The notes beneath the pieces were generated by a model. That model was not told the DNA's origin. It saw only the letters and a list, made by a program, of their open reading frames with translations, and made no database searches. A stretch of DNA of 33,331 nucleotides from an uncultured Pirellulaceae bacterium (GTDB lineage Bacteria > Planctomycetota > Planctomycetia > Pirellulales > Pirellulaceae): NCBI GenBank assembly GCA_937928555.1, contig CALFWR010000165.1:1-33331 (forward strand), read 5' to 3'. Below are positions 15,978 through 24,678 of the stretch, in pieces. The translations under genes were made by a program, and so were the position numbers. Within the stretch, counting starts at the first letter, position 1; every line of letters starts with the position of its first letter.

Positions 15978-17618
15978 ATGGCCAACGCGACCAACTCGTG
16001 TCCCACAGAACTTCCGGCGTTTTGTCAACAACGGCACTGGTCGATCTACTGGATCATCATTGCCTGTAGTCTGATCGTCGTTGGTGGACGCGTGCTGACG
16101 GTGCAAAACTTCAATGCCAGTGGCGAAACGTGTTTCCACAGTGCCAATGATCGAAGCCGCTGGGCGACGGTTCGTTCGCTTGTCGACGAGGGGACTTACC
16201 GCATCGACAACGTGATCCAGGGAGGGCAGGCGATTAACTGGCACACCATCGATCAGGTGCGGCACCTTGGCGAGGATGGTCAGCTGCATGCGTACTCGAG
16301 CAAGCCAACGCTGCTGCCGACCATGGTGGCCGGTGTGTACTGGTGCCTCAAAAAACTGACGGGATGGGAGATTACCGAGCGGACGTTGCTGGTGCCGCGA
16401 CTGGTACTGTTGTTTACCAATGTGATTCCCTGGGGCGTGTTTTTGTTCTTCCTGGCCAAACTGATTGATCGCGTTCCGGTCCGGGACTGGAGTCGCTATC
16501 TGGTGCTCGGCGTGGCGGGCTTTGGAACGTACCTGACGACTTTTAGCGTGACGCTGAACAATCACGTTCCCGCAGCGGTCTGCGTGACGGTGGCAAGTTA
16601 CTTTTTGTGTCGCATCTGGTGGAAGCAGCGCAGCGATGTGGTTTGCTTTTTTGTGTGCGGCGTGATGGCGGCCCTGGCGGTGGCTTTTGAGTTGCCGGCG
16701 TTGGCGTTTGCAGCGGTTTGTGGATTCAGCTGTTTGCTGCGAAGCGTGAAAGGTTCTCTGCTGGGGTTTGTGCCTGGCGCGGTGCTGGTTGCAGTGGGCT
16801 TGCTGGGGACAAACTATCTGGCACACGGAGAGTGGAAGCCTGCTTATGGCCATCGCAGTGATGGCGATTTGATCGCGACGGTCAACGGTGATTTTGAATC
16901 GGTGCTGGACGAAGGTCAGCTTCCTGTGGAATTCGAGGAGGCGCTTCCCGAGACGCTACAGTTCAGGGTGTCTCAGGTCGCACGCGGCGATTGGCCGACG
17001 CTTGCAGAGTCAACGAATCGATGGGTGGTTGGCAATCGAAGCAATGGCCTTCGGTTTGCAATTGTTCAGGCGAAAGCGTCCAAGGCGTTTGAGATTCGCG
17101 AGTGGGGGAACTGGTACGAGTATCCCGAAAGCTACTGGTTGGCGTCGCGGTTGGAGACCAAATCGGAAGTCGACCGGGGCCAGGAAGATCGGTTGCTGTA
17201 TGCATTTCATGTACTTTTTGGGCACCACGGCGTTTTCTCGCTGACACCGGTTTGGATGCTGAGTTTCGCCGGCATGGTTTGCCTGCTGTTTCAAAAGCGG
17301 TTGCCGCTACGCTGGTTTGGGCTGTTCACGATCGCCATCACCGCGGCGGTGTTCGTGTTTTATGTCGGGGTTCGCCCGGCGATGGACCGCAACTACGGCG
17401 GCGTTACCAGTGCGTTGCGCTGGGTGTTTTGGCTCGCTCCATTGTGGCTGGTTTGTATGCTGCCGATCGTGGAGTGGATGGGACGCACGCCCAGGGGACG
17501 ATGGGTTTGCGTTTTGTTGTTACTCGTTAGTGGACTGTCAGCTTTTTACTCGGTGCAAAATCCGTGGGTGCATCCTTGGCTGTACGAGGTTTGGGAAATC
17601 ACAGGCGTGCCGCGTTAA
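15978..17618 (+). CDS. Large multi-pass membrane protein, GT-C-like (inferred)
   Basis: A 546-residue integral membrane protein with roughly ten or more hydrophobic segments. It starts at ATG 15978 (MANATNSCP), 14 bases after the GT2 gene; the open frame runs 72 codons further upstream, but those overlap the GT2 gene out of frame. TM1 (IYWIIIACSLIVVGGRVL) is followed by a polar loop with ASGETCFHSANDRSRWATVRSLVDEG and a YSSKPTLLPTM segment, then LTTFSVTLNNHVPAAV in the membrane, a layout seen in polyprenyl-phosphate-dependent GT-C glycosyltransferases (PMT/ArnT type). The catalytic acid cannot be assigned with certainty. The function as a glycosyltransferase rests on this and on the neighbouring GT2 gene. 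Confidence 0.82.
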   Translation: MANATNSCPTELPAFCQQRHWSIYWIIIACSLIVVGGRVLTVQNFNASGETCFHSANDRSRWATVRSLVDEGTYRIDNVIQGGQAINWHTIDQVRHLGEDGQLHAYSSKPTLLPTMVAGVYWCLKKLTGWEITERTLLVPRLVLLFTNVIPWGVFLFFLAKLIDRVPVRDWSRYLVLGVAGFGTYLTTFSVTLNNHVPAAVCVTVASYFLCRIWWKQRSDVVCFFVCGVMAALAVAFELPALAFAAVCGFSCLLRSVKGSLLGFVPGAVLVAVGLLGTNYLAHGEWKPAYGHRSDGDLIATVNGDFESVLDEGQLPVEFEEALPETLQFRVSQVARGDWPTLAESTNRWVVGNRSNGLRFAIVQAKASKAFEIREWGNWYEYPESYWLASRLETKSEVDRGQEDRLLYAFHVLFGHHGVFSLTPVWMLSFAGMVCLLFQKRLPLRWFGLFTIAITAAVFVFYVGVRPAMDRNYGGVTSALRWVFWLAPLWLVCMLPIVEWMGRTPRGRWVCVLLLLVSGLSAFYSVQNPWVHPWLYEVWEITGVPR

Positions 17619-17649
17619 CAGAAAAAGCAAAGGCAGAAGTTCATAAAAG

Positions 17650-17675
17650 CTTCACAGTGATTTCACAGTGTGAAG
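17650..17675. repeat. Small palindrome with nested direct repeat
   Basis: CTTCACA (17650-17656) pairs with TGTGAAG (17669-17675), and TTCACAGTG occurs twice in a row (17651-17659 and 17662-17670). It lies 32 bases after the membrane-protein stop. There is no T-tract, so it is a poor terminator; an operator or mRNA 3' hairpin is possible. Confidence 0.4.
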
Positions 17676-17883
17676 GCGGCGATTGTGCGAGAATCCTTGC
17701 CGTGAACTGAGGGCTTGGGGCATGGATGTTCGCCTCTGACGAGGATCGAAAAAATGGCCTTGGCGGGTGCCAATTGGGCTCGATTTTCAGGTCGACTTGT
17801 CCGAGTCAGTTGCCATAGACTTCGCTCGCTTTCACGAGCATCCCCGTCCGCATTCCTTGATTGCATTCAATTCAATTCAAGCC

Positions 17884-18315
17884 ATGTACTATCCAATCGA
17901 TTTTTCCGAAACGCGTAAACGAAACAACAAGAAGAACAGCTTTGCGATTCGGCTGCCCAAGCTTCCGCCGTACGCGTGGTTGGGAATCGCGGCTCCTGCT
18001 CTGTTTGCCTGCCTGACGGTGGGCTACCTGGATTACTCTGCGATGAGCAAAGCCAGTTCGGTGATTCAGCAGATTGAGGAAATTCAGGAGATGGGTGGCC
18101 GTCGGCAAAAGACCCGGGTGCGAAAGTTAACGGGCCTTTCTCCTGAGACGGACGTCCGCGGCAGGGAGCTTTACGAGACCTACACGTTCACTCGAGTGAT
18201 CCCCATTTTGCCACCTCGAGTTGCCACGGTCGTCTACAGCAGCAGCGGTTCGGTGATTGAAGTCCTGAGCCCGGACGAAGTTCGCGACAGAAAGTACGAT
18301 TCTCCCGACACATAA
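17884..18315 (+). CDS. Unknown single-pass membrane protein
   Basis: A 143-residue protein of no recognised family. The start at 17884 (MYYPIDFSE) is chosen because the residues upstream look like translated non-coding DNA; no ribosome site is visible in the AT-rich repeat-like sequence before it. A basic N-terminus (RKRNNKKNS) precedes one membrane helix (about 35-52, WLGIAAPALFACLTVGYL), and the rest, about 90 residues, should be outside the cytoplasm and has a mixed alpha/beta look ending in strand-like VATVVYSSSGSVIEVLS. It stands alone between two intergenic regions and is followed 66 bases later by mobile repeat copy 2. Confidence 0.7.
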   Translation: MYYPIDFSETRKRNNKKNSFAIRLPKLPPYAWLGIAAPALFACLTVGYLDYSAMSKASSVIQQIEEIQEMGGRRQKTRVRKLTGLSPETDVRGRELYETYTFTRVIPILPPRVATVVYSSSGSVIEVLSPDEVRDRKYDSPDT

Positions 18316-18381
18316 CGGAAGATCGGATGAATCTTTGATTCACTTGTGCAAGACCATGGAGAAGAGTAGCTGTTGCTTGAG

Positions 18382-18569
18382 CCCGGATTATTCACGACGA
18401 CGGGCGTTGATTCGCGTTGAACCTCACTGATACGAAGGTCAAAGCTGGATTGTCGCCCAGATTTCGGTTCACCGCGTTGATGAAGTCTAGGACAGAGACT
18501 CTTTTCCAACCCGTGCGATGATCATTGGCTAAACTGAAAGCTACGCCCACGCCTCGTGAATAATCCGGG
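18382..18569 (-). mobile_element. MITE-like repeat, copy 2 (core B)
   Basis: A 188-bp element with the same 16-bp ends as the other copies and similar sub-terminal sequence (GACGGGCGTTGATTC on the left, CTACGCCCACGCCTCG on the right), flanked by the duplication TTGAG (18377-18381 and 18570-18574). The inner 120 or so bases do not resemble the core of the other five copies, so it is a second type carried by the same ends. Confidence 0.9.
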
Positions 18570-18574
18570 TTGAG

Positions 18575-18807
18575 ATGACAGAAAAGGCACTCACGACTGG
18601 AACGTCGTTCAGACCAAACTTCGCCGCGAGGGCGGCCGCTGGAAAAGTAATCATTCTGGTCTCAACCGAACGAAAACGGCTGCTTGTTCTTCCCGCCTAA
18701 GGCTCGATGCCCCAGGACGCCAAATCGCCTGAATTTGTCGAAGTCCACTGCGACCAAAAATAGCGATTGAGCCTAACGAAATTCAGAACCGTTACTGCCC
18801 GGCATTG
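18575..18807. other. Non-coding stretch
   Basis: Nothing identifiable; it is the shared 3' region of repeat copy 2 and the convergent minus-strand gene ending at 18808. No clear terminator is seen. Confidence 0.5.
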
Positions 18808-19308
18808 TCATTCGTCCGCTGAAGGCAAATCGGCAGAATCTTCCTTTGCAGGGGCTTTCTTCGGAGGAGACCGGGAATAACTGAACGGACCCAACTTGCG
18901 ATCAAAAACGAACTTCTCACTGCTGGCCTGAACTTTGATCGCATCTTCCAGTTGCTTGCTGATCCAATAGGTCACCATCGACGAATCATCCGACCAGGAA
19001 ACGGGATGATTTGGATCCTCGTCACCTATCATTTTTGCGTCCGCGTCACTAATGGGAACCGATGTCAACATTGTCCAGTCGCTATTTGTGGCATGGACAA
19101 GATCTGCCTTGAGAGTTTGCCGGCTACTGAAAAGAGTCCAGTGCTCAATCAGTTTCAACTCCAAGCTCCAATTGCCGTCCGGAGAACGGGTCTTTGACTG
19201 TCCGGTTACCTTCTGCTGCTCCACCACGCTTGCCAGAATCAACGCAACCACCAGCGCAACGAGAAGCAGATGCAAAATCGTGAATTTCTTGAATTGCGAA
19301 AGTTTCAT
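18808..19308 (-). CDS. Unknown protein with N-terminal membrane anchor
   Basis: A 166-residue protein of no recognised family. A basic start (MKLSQFKKF) and one long hydrophobic helix (about 10-28, ILHLLLVALVVALILASV) suggest an uncleaved signal anchor. The outer part starts with SPDGNWSLELKLIEHW, the kind of strand found in WD/TolB-like or 'SPDG' beta repeats, and has VSWSDDSSMVTYW, a second similar strand; it ends with a K/P/E/S tail. This suggests a small beta-rich domain. It lies 50 bases downstream of the DUF2617 gene on the same strand and may be co-transcribed with it. No strong ribosome site is seen. Confidence 0.72.
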   Translation of the reverse strand: MKLSQFKKFTILHLLLVALVVALILASVVEQQKVTGQSKTRSPDGNWSLELKLIEHWTLFSSRQTLKADLVHATNSDWTMLTSVPISDADAKMIGDEDPNHPVSWSDDSSMVTYWISKQLEDAIKVQASSEKFVFDRKLGPFSYSRSPPKKAPAKEDSADLPSADE

Positions 19309-19358
19309 TGCGAGAGGCGAATTAAATCAATGCAAAGAACCTCGAAAGCGGAATCGTT

Positions 19359-19907
19359 TTAAGCTGTTCCAACACGGAAAACGCTGTCGCACTTGAGAAC
19401 AGTACAGGTCTCCGGAAACGTATGAAAAGCCCGAACCCGAACATGATTGATAAAGCTCTGGGCATGCATATAGCTGACCGCACCAAAACCAAGCCTGCCG
19501 TTGGACCGAAAGCGGTGCACCAACCCGTCGGTCTCAATCCGTTTGTCCAACTGCTGCTGAATCGTGACGAACACTTTGGGATCGACAATGTCCATCGACA
19601 CGTTGGACTGATATCCGATCAGTTCCTCGTACATCGTCGGGCCATTGACGCGTGAGCCATCGACAGTGTGAGAAATCAGGCGACAGTTGACCGGCAACTC
19701 ATGACTGGCCGCCGCGATGACTTCGCTATAGACACAACCCTGATGCACAAAAGAAATCAGATGTCCGTCGGTGGTAATGTTCAGACACAACTGGTAGCTG
19801 TCACGTTCGACCGTTCGCGTCGCGCATCGCTGGACCAACTCCGGATGCACCGATCGGGCATACAGGTGAAAGTTGATCTGTGTGATTTTTGGGCGAACCG
19901 AAAGCAC
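19359..19907 (-). CDS. DUF2617-family protein
   Basis: A 182-residue protein resembling the DUF2617 family, known mainly from planctomycetes and some actinobacteria and of unknown function. Recognisable features are the opening VRPKITQINFHLYARSVHPEL, RTVERDSYQLCLNIT, then GHLISFVHQG, an IVDPKVFVTIQQQLDKR segment and the ending FGAVSYMHAQ ... RAFHTFPETCTVLKCDSVF. The start appears to be GTG at 19907. No signal or membrane segment is visible, so it is probably cytoplasmic. It sits between a CPBP protease gene and a small anchored protein, separated from the former by 297 bases. Family assignment is from memory of the motif pattern. Confidence 0.78.
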   Translation of the reverse strand: MLSVRPKITQINFHLYARSVHPELVQRCATRTVERDSYQLCLNITTDGHLISFVHQGCVYSEVIAAASHELPVNCRLISHTVDGSRVNGPTMYEELIGYQSNVSMDIVDPKVFVTIQQQLDKRIETDGLVHRFRSNGRLGFGAVSYMHAQSFINHVRVRAFHTFPETCTVLKCDSVFRVGTA

Positions 19908-20204
19908 GCGAACTCACATCGAAAAAGGGCTGATTGAATTTGATTTGTTGAAACAGACTTTCGTTCAACTGTAGTTTCAATTTCGACATACAGGAATCAA
20001 ATCCTTCACTCCGAAACGAAAAAACGACGGTGCCATCAGGCAGCTTTAATTATACGAAGCCAGGGGGCCAATCAGAAAGTGAATCCCGGGCACTTTAATT
20101 TTTCTTTTCGTGCTTGCGATCAAAATTTATTTGACAACTGCAAATTTTTCTCTTGCAATATCTCAAAACGAAAATCCGGATCGCAGCCTCTCAGGCGCAG
20201 AATC
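19908..20204. other. AT-rich intergenic region
   Basis: No gene is supported in 297 bases between two minus-strand genes. The part 20095-20160 is markedly AT-rich and probably holds the promoter of the DUF2617 gene or the 3' end of the CPBP gene. A TTGACA box at 20131 points the wrong way for either. Confidence 0.4.
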
Positions 20205-21065
20205 TCAGGCACTCGCCAGAACATCGAACCCTACATGAACGCCAACTGCGATCGCCAATCCCCGGTAACGGTACAGCAAGCACAGCACCAGCGACGCCAA
20301 AAATCGCAACAGAAAAAAAGATACTCGAAAGCTGGCATCCCAGTCCGACAGTTCGCAGTGTGCAAATGCGAACAGAACGCTGACAAGCACGCCGCTGACC
20401 AACACCGCAATCAGCTCATCATCAATCAGCCGCGTCAGCCACTGTGATGCAAACCCGAACAGCACCAGGCGAAAAAGAATCTCTTCATGCAGCCCCGCAC
20501 CGAGACTCTCCAGCAGCACCGCATGCCACTTTGGATTGACGAACAGGTCGCCCAGATGCGACAGCGGCTGCGGTTTCTGGTTTTCAACGAACAGCAAAAT
20601 GGCATCGCCCAGCAGGAACAGAATCACCGACAGCCCAATCACTTCGCCCACCATGACGGCCAGCGTTATCGGAGAACAGGCTGCCGCTTCGTCGCTTTGG
20701 TGATGCAAGTACAACAGCACCCCCACGGCAAGAAGCGACACCAGCACACCGAGCACCAGTCCCGCCTGACCAAAAAGCACCATCAACCACGATTCGACAA
20801 CCCCCGGCGCCGGCGCAACGCCGCCCGAAAACATCGGCAACGCCAACTTGCCCAGCTCATACCACAGCATCAGCGGCAGCAGAAACAACAGGCAAGCCAG
20901 AGGACGGCGCGATTGAAAGAAATAGATCGAACCGGATTCGCTTCGCTGCTTTTTGGCCGTCTTCGCATCCAACAAAGCGCCAATCGTTTCAGCGCGGCTT
21001 GCTTCGTCGGTTTTCTCCGCCACCGATGACTGTCCGAAGGTTGATTGTCCCGTCCCTGAACTCAT
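20205..21065 (-). CDS. CPBP-family intramembrane glutamic/metallo-protease
   Basis: Membrane protein of 286 residues with six to eight hydrophobic segments, a CPBP/Abi (CaaX protease-like, Rce1-type) member. All motifs are present: EEILFR with E194, E195 and R199; FAFAHCE with H236; and a last motif GVHVGFD with H277 and D281. An N-terminal polar extension of about 45 residues precedes TM1. Family members cleave prenylated or other membrane proteins or act in bacteriocin immunity; the substrate here is unknown. It begins 56 bases after the ung gene on the same strand and may be transcribed with it. Confidence 0.9.
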   Translation of the reverse strand: MSSGTGQSTFGQSSVAEKTDEASRAETIGALLDAKTAKKQRSESGSIYFFQSRRPLACLLFLLPLMLWYELGKLALPMFSGGVAPAPGVVESWLMVLFGQAGLVLGVLVSLLAVGVLLYLHHQSDEAAACSPITLAVMVGEVIGLSVILFLLGDAILLFVENQKPQPLSHLGDLFVNPKWHAVLLESLGAGLHEEILFRLVLFGFASQWLTRLIDDELIAVLVSGVLVSVLFAFAHCELSDWDASFRVSFFLLRFLASLVLCLLYRYRGLAIAVGVHVGFDVLASA

Positions 21066-21121
21066 CCCGGGATACTAGCGACTTTCAAACGACGAGCCAA
21101 CGCAACTTTCTGCCCGCAGAA

Positions 21122-21838
21122 TTACCGATCGTTCCAGACAATCGGCTGGCAGCCAAAGCCCTCCAGGGCCTCGTTGGTCCGCGAAAAAGGCCGACTGCCA
21201 AAGAACCCTCGGCTGGCCGAAAGCGGCGATGGATGAGGCGACTCGATCAGGACGTGGTGATCCTCAACCAAGCCAGCTTTCTTCTGAGCCGGCTTGCCCC
21301 AAAGAATAAACACGCAAGGCTCCTTTCTCTGACCCAACAACGCAATCACCGCATCGGTGAACTTTTCCCATCCCTGCTTGCGATGCGAATGGGCTTCGCT
21401 TTCACGAACCGTCAGCACCGTATTGAGCAACAGCACTCCCTGCTTTGCCCATGATTGAAGATTCCCGCTCGCTGGAATTTCGCCGCCGATATCCTCGACC
21501 ATTTCGCGATAGATGTTCCGCAGCGAAGGCGGAACCTTGATGCCCTCAAGCACCGAAAAACTCAAACCGTGTGCCTGGCCCTGGCCGTGGTACGGATCCT
21601 GCCCCAACACCACCACCCGCGTGTCCGCAAAAGAGCAAAACCGAAACGCATTGAAAACATCAGCCGCAGGTGGAAACACCACATTTTGCTCACGTTCGGC
21701 AGCCACAAACTTCATCAGCGCGGCAAAGCCATCTTCGGAAAAGGCCGATCCAAGCAACCCGCTCCAGTCCGATTCCTCCGGCCAGCCAAGCGGAAAATCG
21801 ACCTCCGCGCCGTCACCAAAAAGCAAACTTTGATTCAT
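21122..21838 (-). CDS. ung: Uracil-DNA glycosylase, family 1
   Basis: Removes uracil from DNA to start base excision repair. The 238-residue protein has motif 1 GQDPYHGQGQAHGLSFSV with the catalytic aspartate D81 and H84, LLLNTVLTV (uracil-binding asparagine), VFILWGKPAQKK, and the DNA-intercalation motif HPSPLSASRGFFGSRPFS with its histidine. The start at 21838 (MNQSLLFG) is right because its ATG overlaps the TGA of recJ (ATGA, 21835-21838), giving translational coupling; the open frame extends upstream within recJ but without family features. Pairing two DNA-repair genes makes functional sense. Confidence 0.96.
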   Translation of the reverse strand: MNQSLLFGDGAEVDFPLGWPEESDWSGLLGSAFSEDGFAALMKFVAAEREQNVVFPPAADVFNAFRFCSFADTRVVVLGQDPYHGQGQAHGLSFSVLEGIKVPPSLRNIYREMVEDIGGEIPASGNLQSWAKQGVLLLNTVLTVRESEAHSHRKQGWEKFTDAVIALLGQRKEPCVFILWGKPAQKKAGLVEDHHVLIESPHPSPLSASRGFFGSRPFSRTNEALEGFGCQPIVWNDR

Positions 21839-23631
21839 TGCTCTGCCAATACCGAACCCGCCGCAGCAGGCGATTCGCTTCCGCTGCTTTGTTCGGTTGG
21901 TCGAAAATCCACCAGGTGCAACTGCACACTTCGGTGACCCCGAAACTCGTTGATCTGCGGCCGGAAAGCAAAATCGAAACGGCCGCCTTGTTCGCTCAGC
22001 GTCGAAGCCCATTCGCCTTTTCCAAACGCAACGGCGCGAACTTTGGCGCCGTACTGCTCCAATTGCAACGCCAGGTGGCGGCCATCGGAACCCATCGTTC
22101 GCGGTGGTTCGGCAAGCTGCACATCGGTCGCACACATCAGCGGACGAGGATTCTTTTGACCAAAGGGGGCCAGCCTGTCCAGCTCGTTCATCATCCCAAA
22201 CGTCAGTTGTCCCAACAACGCCTCGGCATCGATATCCAAATCCGGAACAAGGTCATCGATTCCCGCCTGCTGCATGACGCGTTCGCAAAAGTCTTCCCGG
22301 AAGATGTCCACCTTGTCGGGTTCGATCGAAAGCCCTGCCGCTGCCGCGTGCCCACCGAATTTGACCAGGTGTTCGCGGCAACCATCGATCGCTTCGTACA
22401 GATTGATACCGCAAGCCGATCGACAGGATCCCACACCGGGCCGTTGTCCCATCGGATCAAGCGAAATCAAAACGGTAGGACGATGCCAGGCTTCGGCAAC
22501 CCGGCCAGCCACAATTCCGATCACGCCGAGATGCCAGTCTGGCTGCGCGAGGACGATCGCGGGTTCGTTTTCCGGGTCGTGCGATTCGCGGATAACTTCG
22601 TTGGCGGCTTTGAGGATTTTGCGATCCAGTGAATCACGGTTCTTGTTCAGCTCGTTGATGTAAGTCGCAAGCTGCGTTGCCCGCTCGGGATTGTCACACG
22701 TCAACAGCTCGACGCCCAACTGAGCCTGTCCCAGTCGCCCCGAAGCATTTAGCCGCGGCCCAATTTTGAACCCCAGATCTTCTGAACCAAGAGCCGGCTT
22801 TTGGTCGCATTCGGCGATCTTCAGCAGCGCCCGCAATCCCTGATTGGCGAACTGCCGCATACACTTGAGACCGTGGTGCACGATGATCCGGTTTTCATCC
22901 AGCAGTGGAACGACATCGCAAACGGTACCAATCGCCGCCAGAGAAACGGCTGAAAAAAGAAAGTTCCGCATCGGCTCGGGCAGCTTGGGACTGCCGGCCT
23001 TGCGCTGACACAGTGCCCATGCCAACTTGAACGCAACCCCCGCCCCACACAGCCCGGCAAAGGGATACGGAGCATGCGAGAGCCCCGGATGCACGATGGC
23101 TTCGGCCTTGGGTAACTCGCGACCGGGAACGTGATGGTCGGTGATCACCATCCGCACGCCCAGCGTTTTCGCGTAATCGACTTCTGCGACACTGGTGATT
23201 CCGCAGTCAACCGTGATGACCAACTGGCCGCCGCGATCGGCAATCATCTTCAGTTGTTCTTTGTTAACGCCGTACCCGTCGTTGAGGCGGTTGGGCACAA
23301 AGTAACTCACATCCGCCTGGAGTTTTTTCAGACAGCGATACAGAATCGCCGTGGACGTCATTCCATCGGCATCGTAGTCACCATAGACCCAAATCTTCTG
23401 GCCTGATTCGATCGCATCAAAGATCACATCGACCGCTTCGACCACCCCGGGCAGCTCCTGAGGTGCCCTCAAGCCAGTCATTTTCAGGTCAAGAAAACGC
23501 TCGACCTCATCACGTTGGTGCAATCCTCGCAGCGCCAGCAACTGCGCCACTACGGGTGATACCTTGCACTCTCTCTCGATCGACTCGACCAGTTGTGTAT
23601 CGTGAGCGCGTATGTTCCATCGTAGGCTCAT
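21835..23631 (-). CDS. recJ: Single-stranded-DNA-specific exonuclease RecJ
   Basis: 5'-3' exonuclease on single-stranded DNA used in recombination and mismatch or base excision repair. The 598-residue length is usual. DHH-domain motifs are intact: VYGDYDADGMTS (D85, D87, D89), VITVDCGITS, VITDHHVPG (D165, H166, H167) and LCGAGVAFKLAWAL; DHHA1 shows GGHAAAAG in KFGGHAAAAGLS; the C-terminal OB-like RecJ domain has LAPFGQKNPRPL. It is the second DHH/DHHA1 protein in this window. It lies 94 bases after the LOG gene on the same strand and overlaps ung by four bases. Confidence 0.96.
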   Translation of the reverse strand: MSLRWNIRAHDTQLVESIERECKVSPVVAQLLALRGLHQRDEVERFLDLKMTGLRAPQELPGVVEAVDVIFDAIESGQKIWVYGDYDADGMTSTAILYRCLKKLQADVSYFVPNRLNDGYGVNKEQLKMIADRGGQLVITVDCGITSVAEVDYAKTLGVRMVITDHHVPGRELPKAEAIVHPGLSHAPYPFAGLCGAGVAFKLAWALCQRKAGSPKLPEPMRNFLFSAVSLAAIGTVCDVVPLLDENRIIVHHGLKCMRQFANQGLRALLKIAECDQKPALGSEDLGFKIGPRLNASGRLGQAQLGVELLTCDNPERATQLATYINELNKNRDSLDRKILKAANEVIRESHDPENEPAIVLAQPDWHLGVIGIVAGRVAEAWHRPTVLISLDPMGQRPGVGSCRSACGINLYEAIDGCREHLVKFGGHAAAAGLSIEPDKVDIFREDFCERVMQQAGIDDLVPDLDIDAEALLGQLTFGMMNELDRLAPFGQKNPRPLMCATDVQLAEPPRTMGSDGRHLALQLEQYGAKVRAVAFGKGEWASTLSEQGGRFDFAFRPQINEFRGHRSVQLHLVDFRPTEQSSGSESPAAAGSVLAEQ

Positions 23632-23725
23632 GTTCGCGGTGGACTCCGTTGGGTGCGTAAGGTTCCTCTGTCCCCGATTCTACCAAACGTGGTTGTGGCT
23701 TCCAGTCGCAATCGATTACCAGCGG

Positions 23726-24574
23726 CTACTTCACCCCGTGGAAATCCTTGATGATCTGCCACGTCTCTTCCGGCGTTTCGGCATACTGAAACAACGCCAA
23801 GTGCGAATCCTGAATCACGCCTTCGTCAGCGAGAAACTGAAAATCAATAATGTTGTTCCAGTATTCTTTACTGTAAAGAATGATCGGAATGTCCTGCATC
23901 CGACCCGTTTGCTTCAGCGTCAACGAAGTGAACAATTCGTCCAGCGTGCCAAACCCACCGGGAAAGCAAACCAGGGCTTTCGCGCGAAGCAAAAAATGCA
24001 TCTTGCGGATCGCGAAATAGTTGAACTGAAAACACAGACCCGGCGTCACATACGAATTTGGCGTCTGCTCAAAAGGCAACGTAATGTTCAGCGCCATCGA
24101 CTTGCCGCCGGCATCAAAGGCACCCCGGTTGCCGGCTTCCATGATTCCCGGCCCACCGCCGGTTTTGACGATGAACTCGCCATCGTTCTTTTGCGTGTGG
24201 TTGTACTCGGTGACGATCCGCGAAAACTCGCGACACTCTTCGTAGTAACGGGACTTGGCCATCACACGCTTGGCCAGGAACAACTCGCGCTGGACCGACT
24301 CGTCGTCCGGATTGTCCTTTGCCGCTGCTTCGGCTTTGTCGAGTCGTTCTTTCGCGTGGTCCGCGGGAGCCACCTGCGTCCCACCGAAAACCACGACCGT
24401 CGATTCGATCCCCGCCTCTTCCATCAACATCTCGGGCTTGAGCAACTCAAGCTCCAGACGAAGCGGACGAAGCTCTTCGCGACGAATGTAGTCCTCGTCC
24501 AGATACGCAACGCGGTAACTGGGGTCGTTCATGATCGCGTCAAGTCGCTTTTGGATTTCCTCGTTTTCGCTCAC
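23726..24574 (-). CDS. LOG-family (lysine decarboxylase-like) protein
   Basis: A 282-residue Rossmann-fold protein of the LOG/TIGR00730 group, whose members hydrolyse nucleoside 5'-monophosphates (cytokinin riboside 5'-monophosphate phosphoribohydrolase or AMP/pyrimidine nucleosidase). The nucleotide motif GGGPGIMEAGNRGAF and the catalytic PGGFGTLDELF are both present. It has an extended N-terminal region of about 100 residues (with a helical, E/K/A-rich part near 75-115), so it belongs to the longer type rather than the compact 190-residue plant-like LOG. It is divergent from epmA and upstream of recJ. The exact substrate is not readable. Confidence 0.9.
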   Translation of the reverse strand: MSENEEIQKRLDAIMNDPSYRVAYLDEDYIRREELRPLRLELELLKPEMLMEEAGIESTVVVFGGTQVAPADHAKERLDKAEAAAKDNPDDESVQRELFLAKRVMAKSRYYEECREFSRIVTEYNHTQKNDGEFIVKTGGGPGIMEAGNRGAFDAGGKSMALNITLPFEQTPNSYVTPGLCFQFNYFAIRKMHFLLRAKALVCFPGGFGTLDELFTSLTLKQTGRMQDIPIILYSKEYWNNIIDFQFLADEGVIQDSHLALFQYAETPEETWQIIKDFHGVK

Positions 24575-24678
24575 CGTGCTATCCTGACGTCGTTGTAAAT
24601 GGGAAGGACCGGCTTCTCAAAGCCTCAAAATTCGAACTGGAAACAGTAATCTGCCCCGCTAAGAATTAAAAGACCGAT

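Noticed and set aside
20131..20162. TTGACA and CAATAT boxes resembling a plus-strand promoter
   Set aside because: Spacing is 19 bases and no plus-strand gene follows; both neighbours are on the minus strand.
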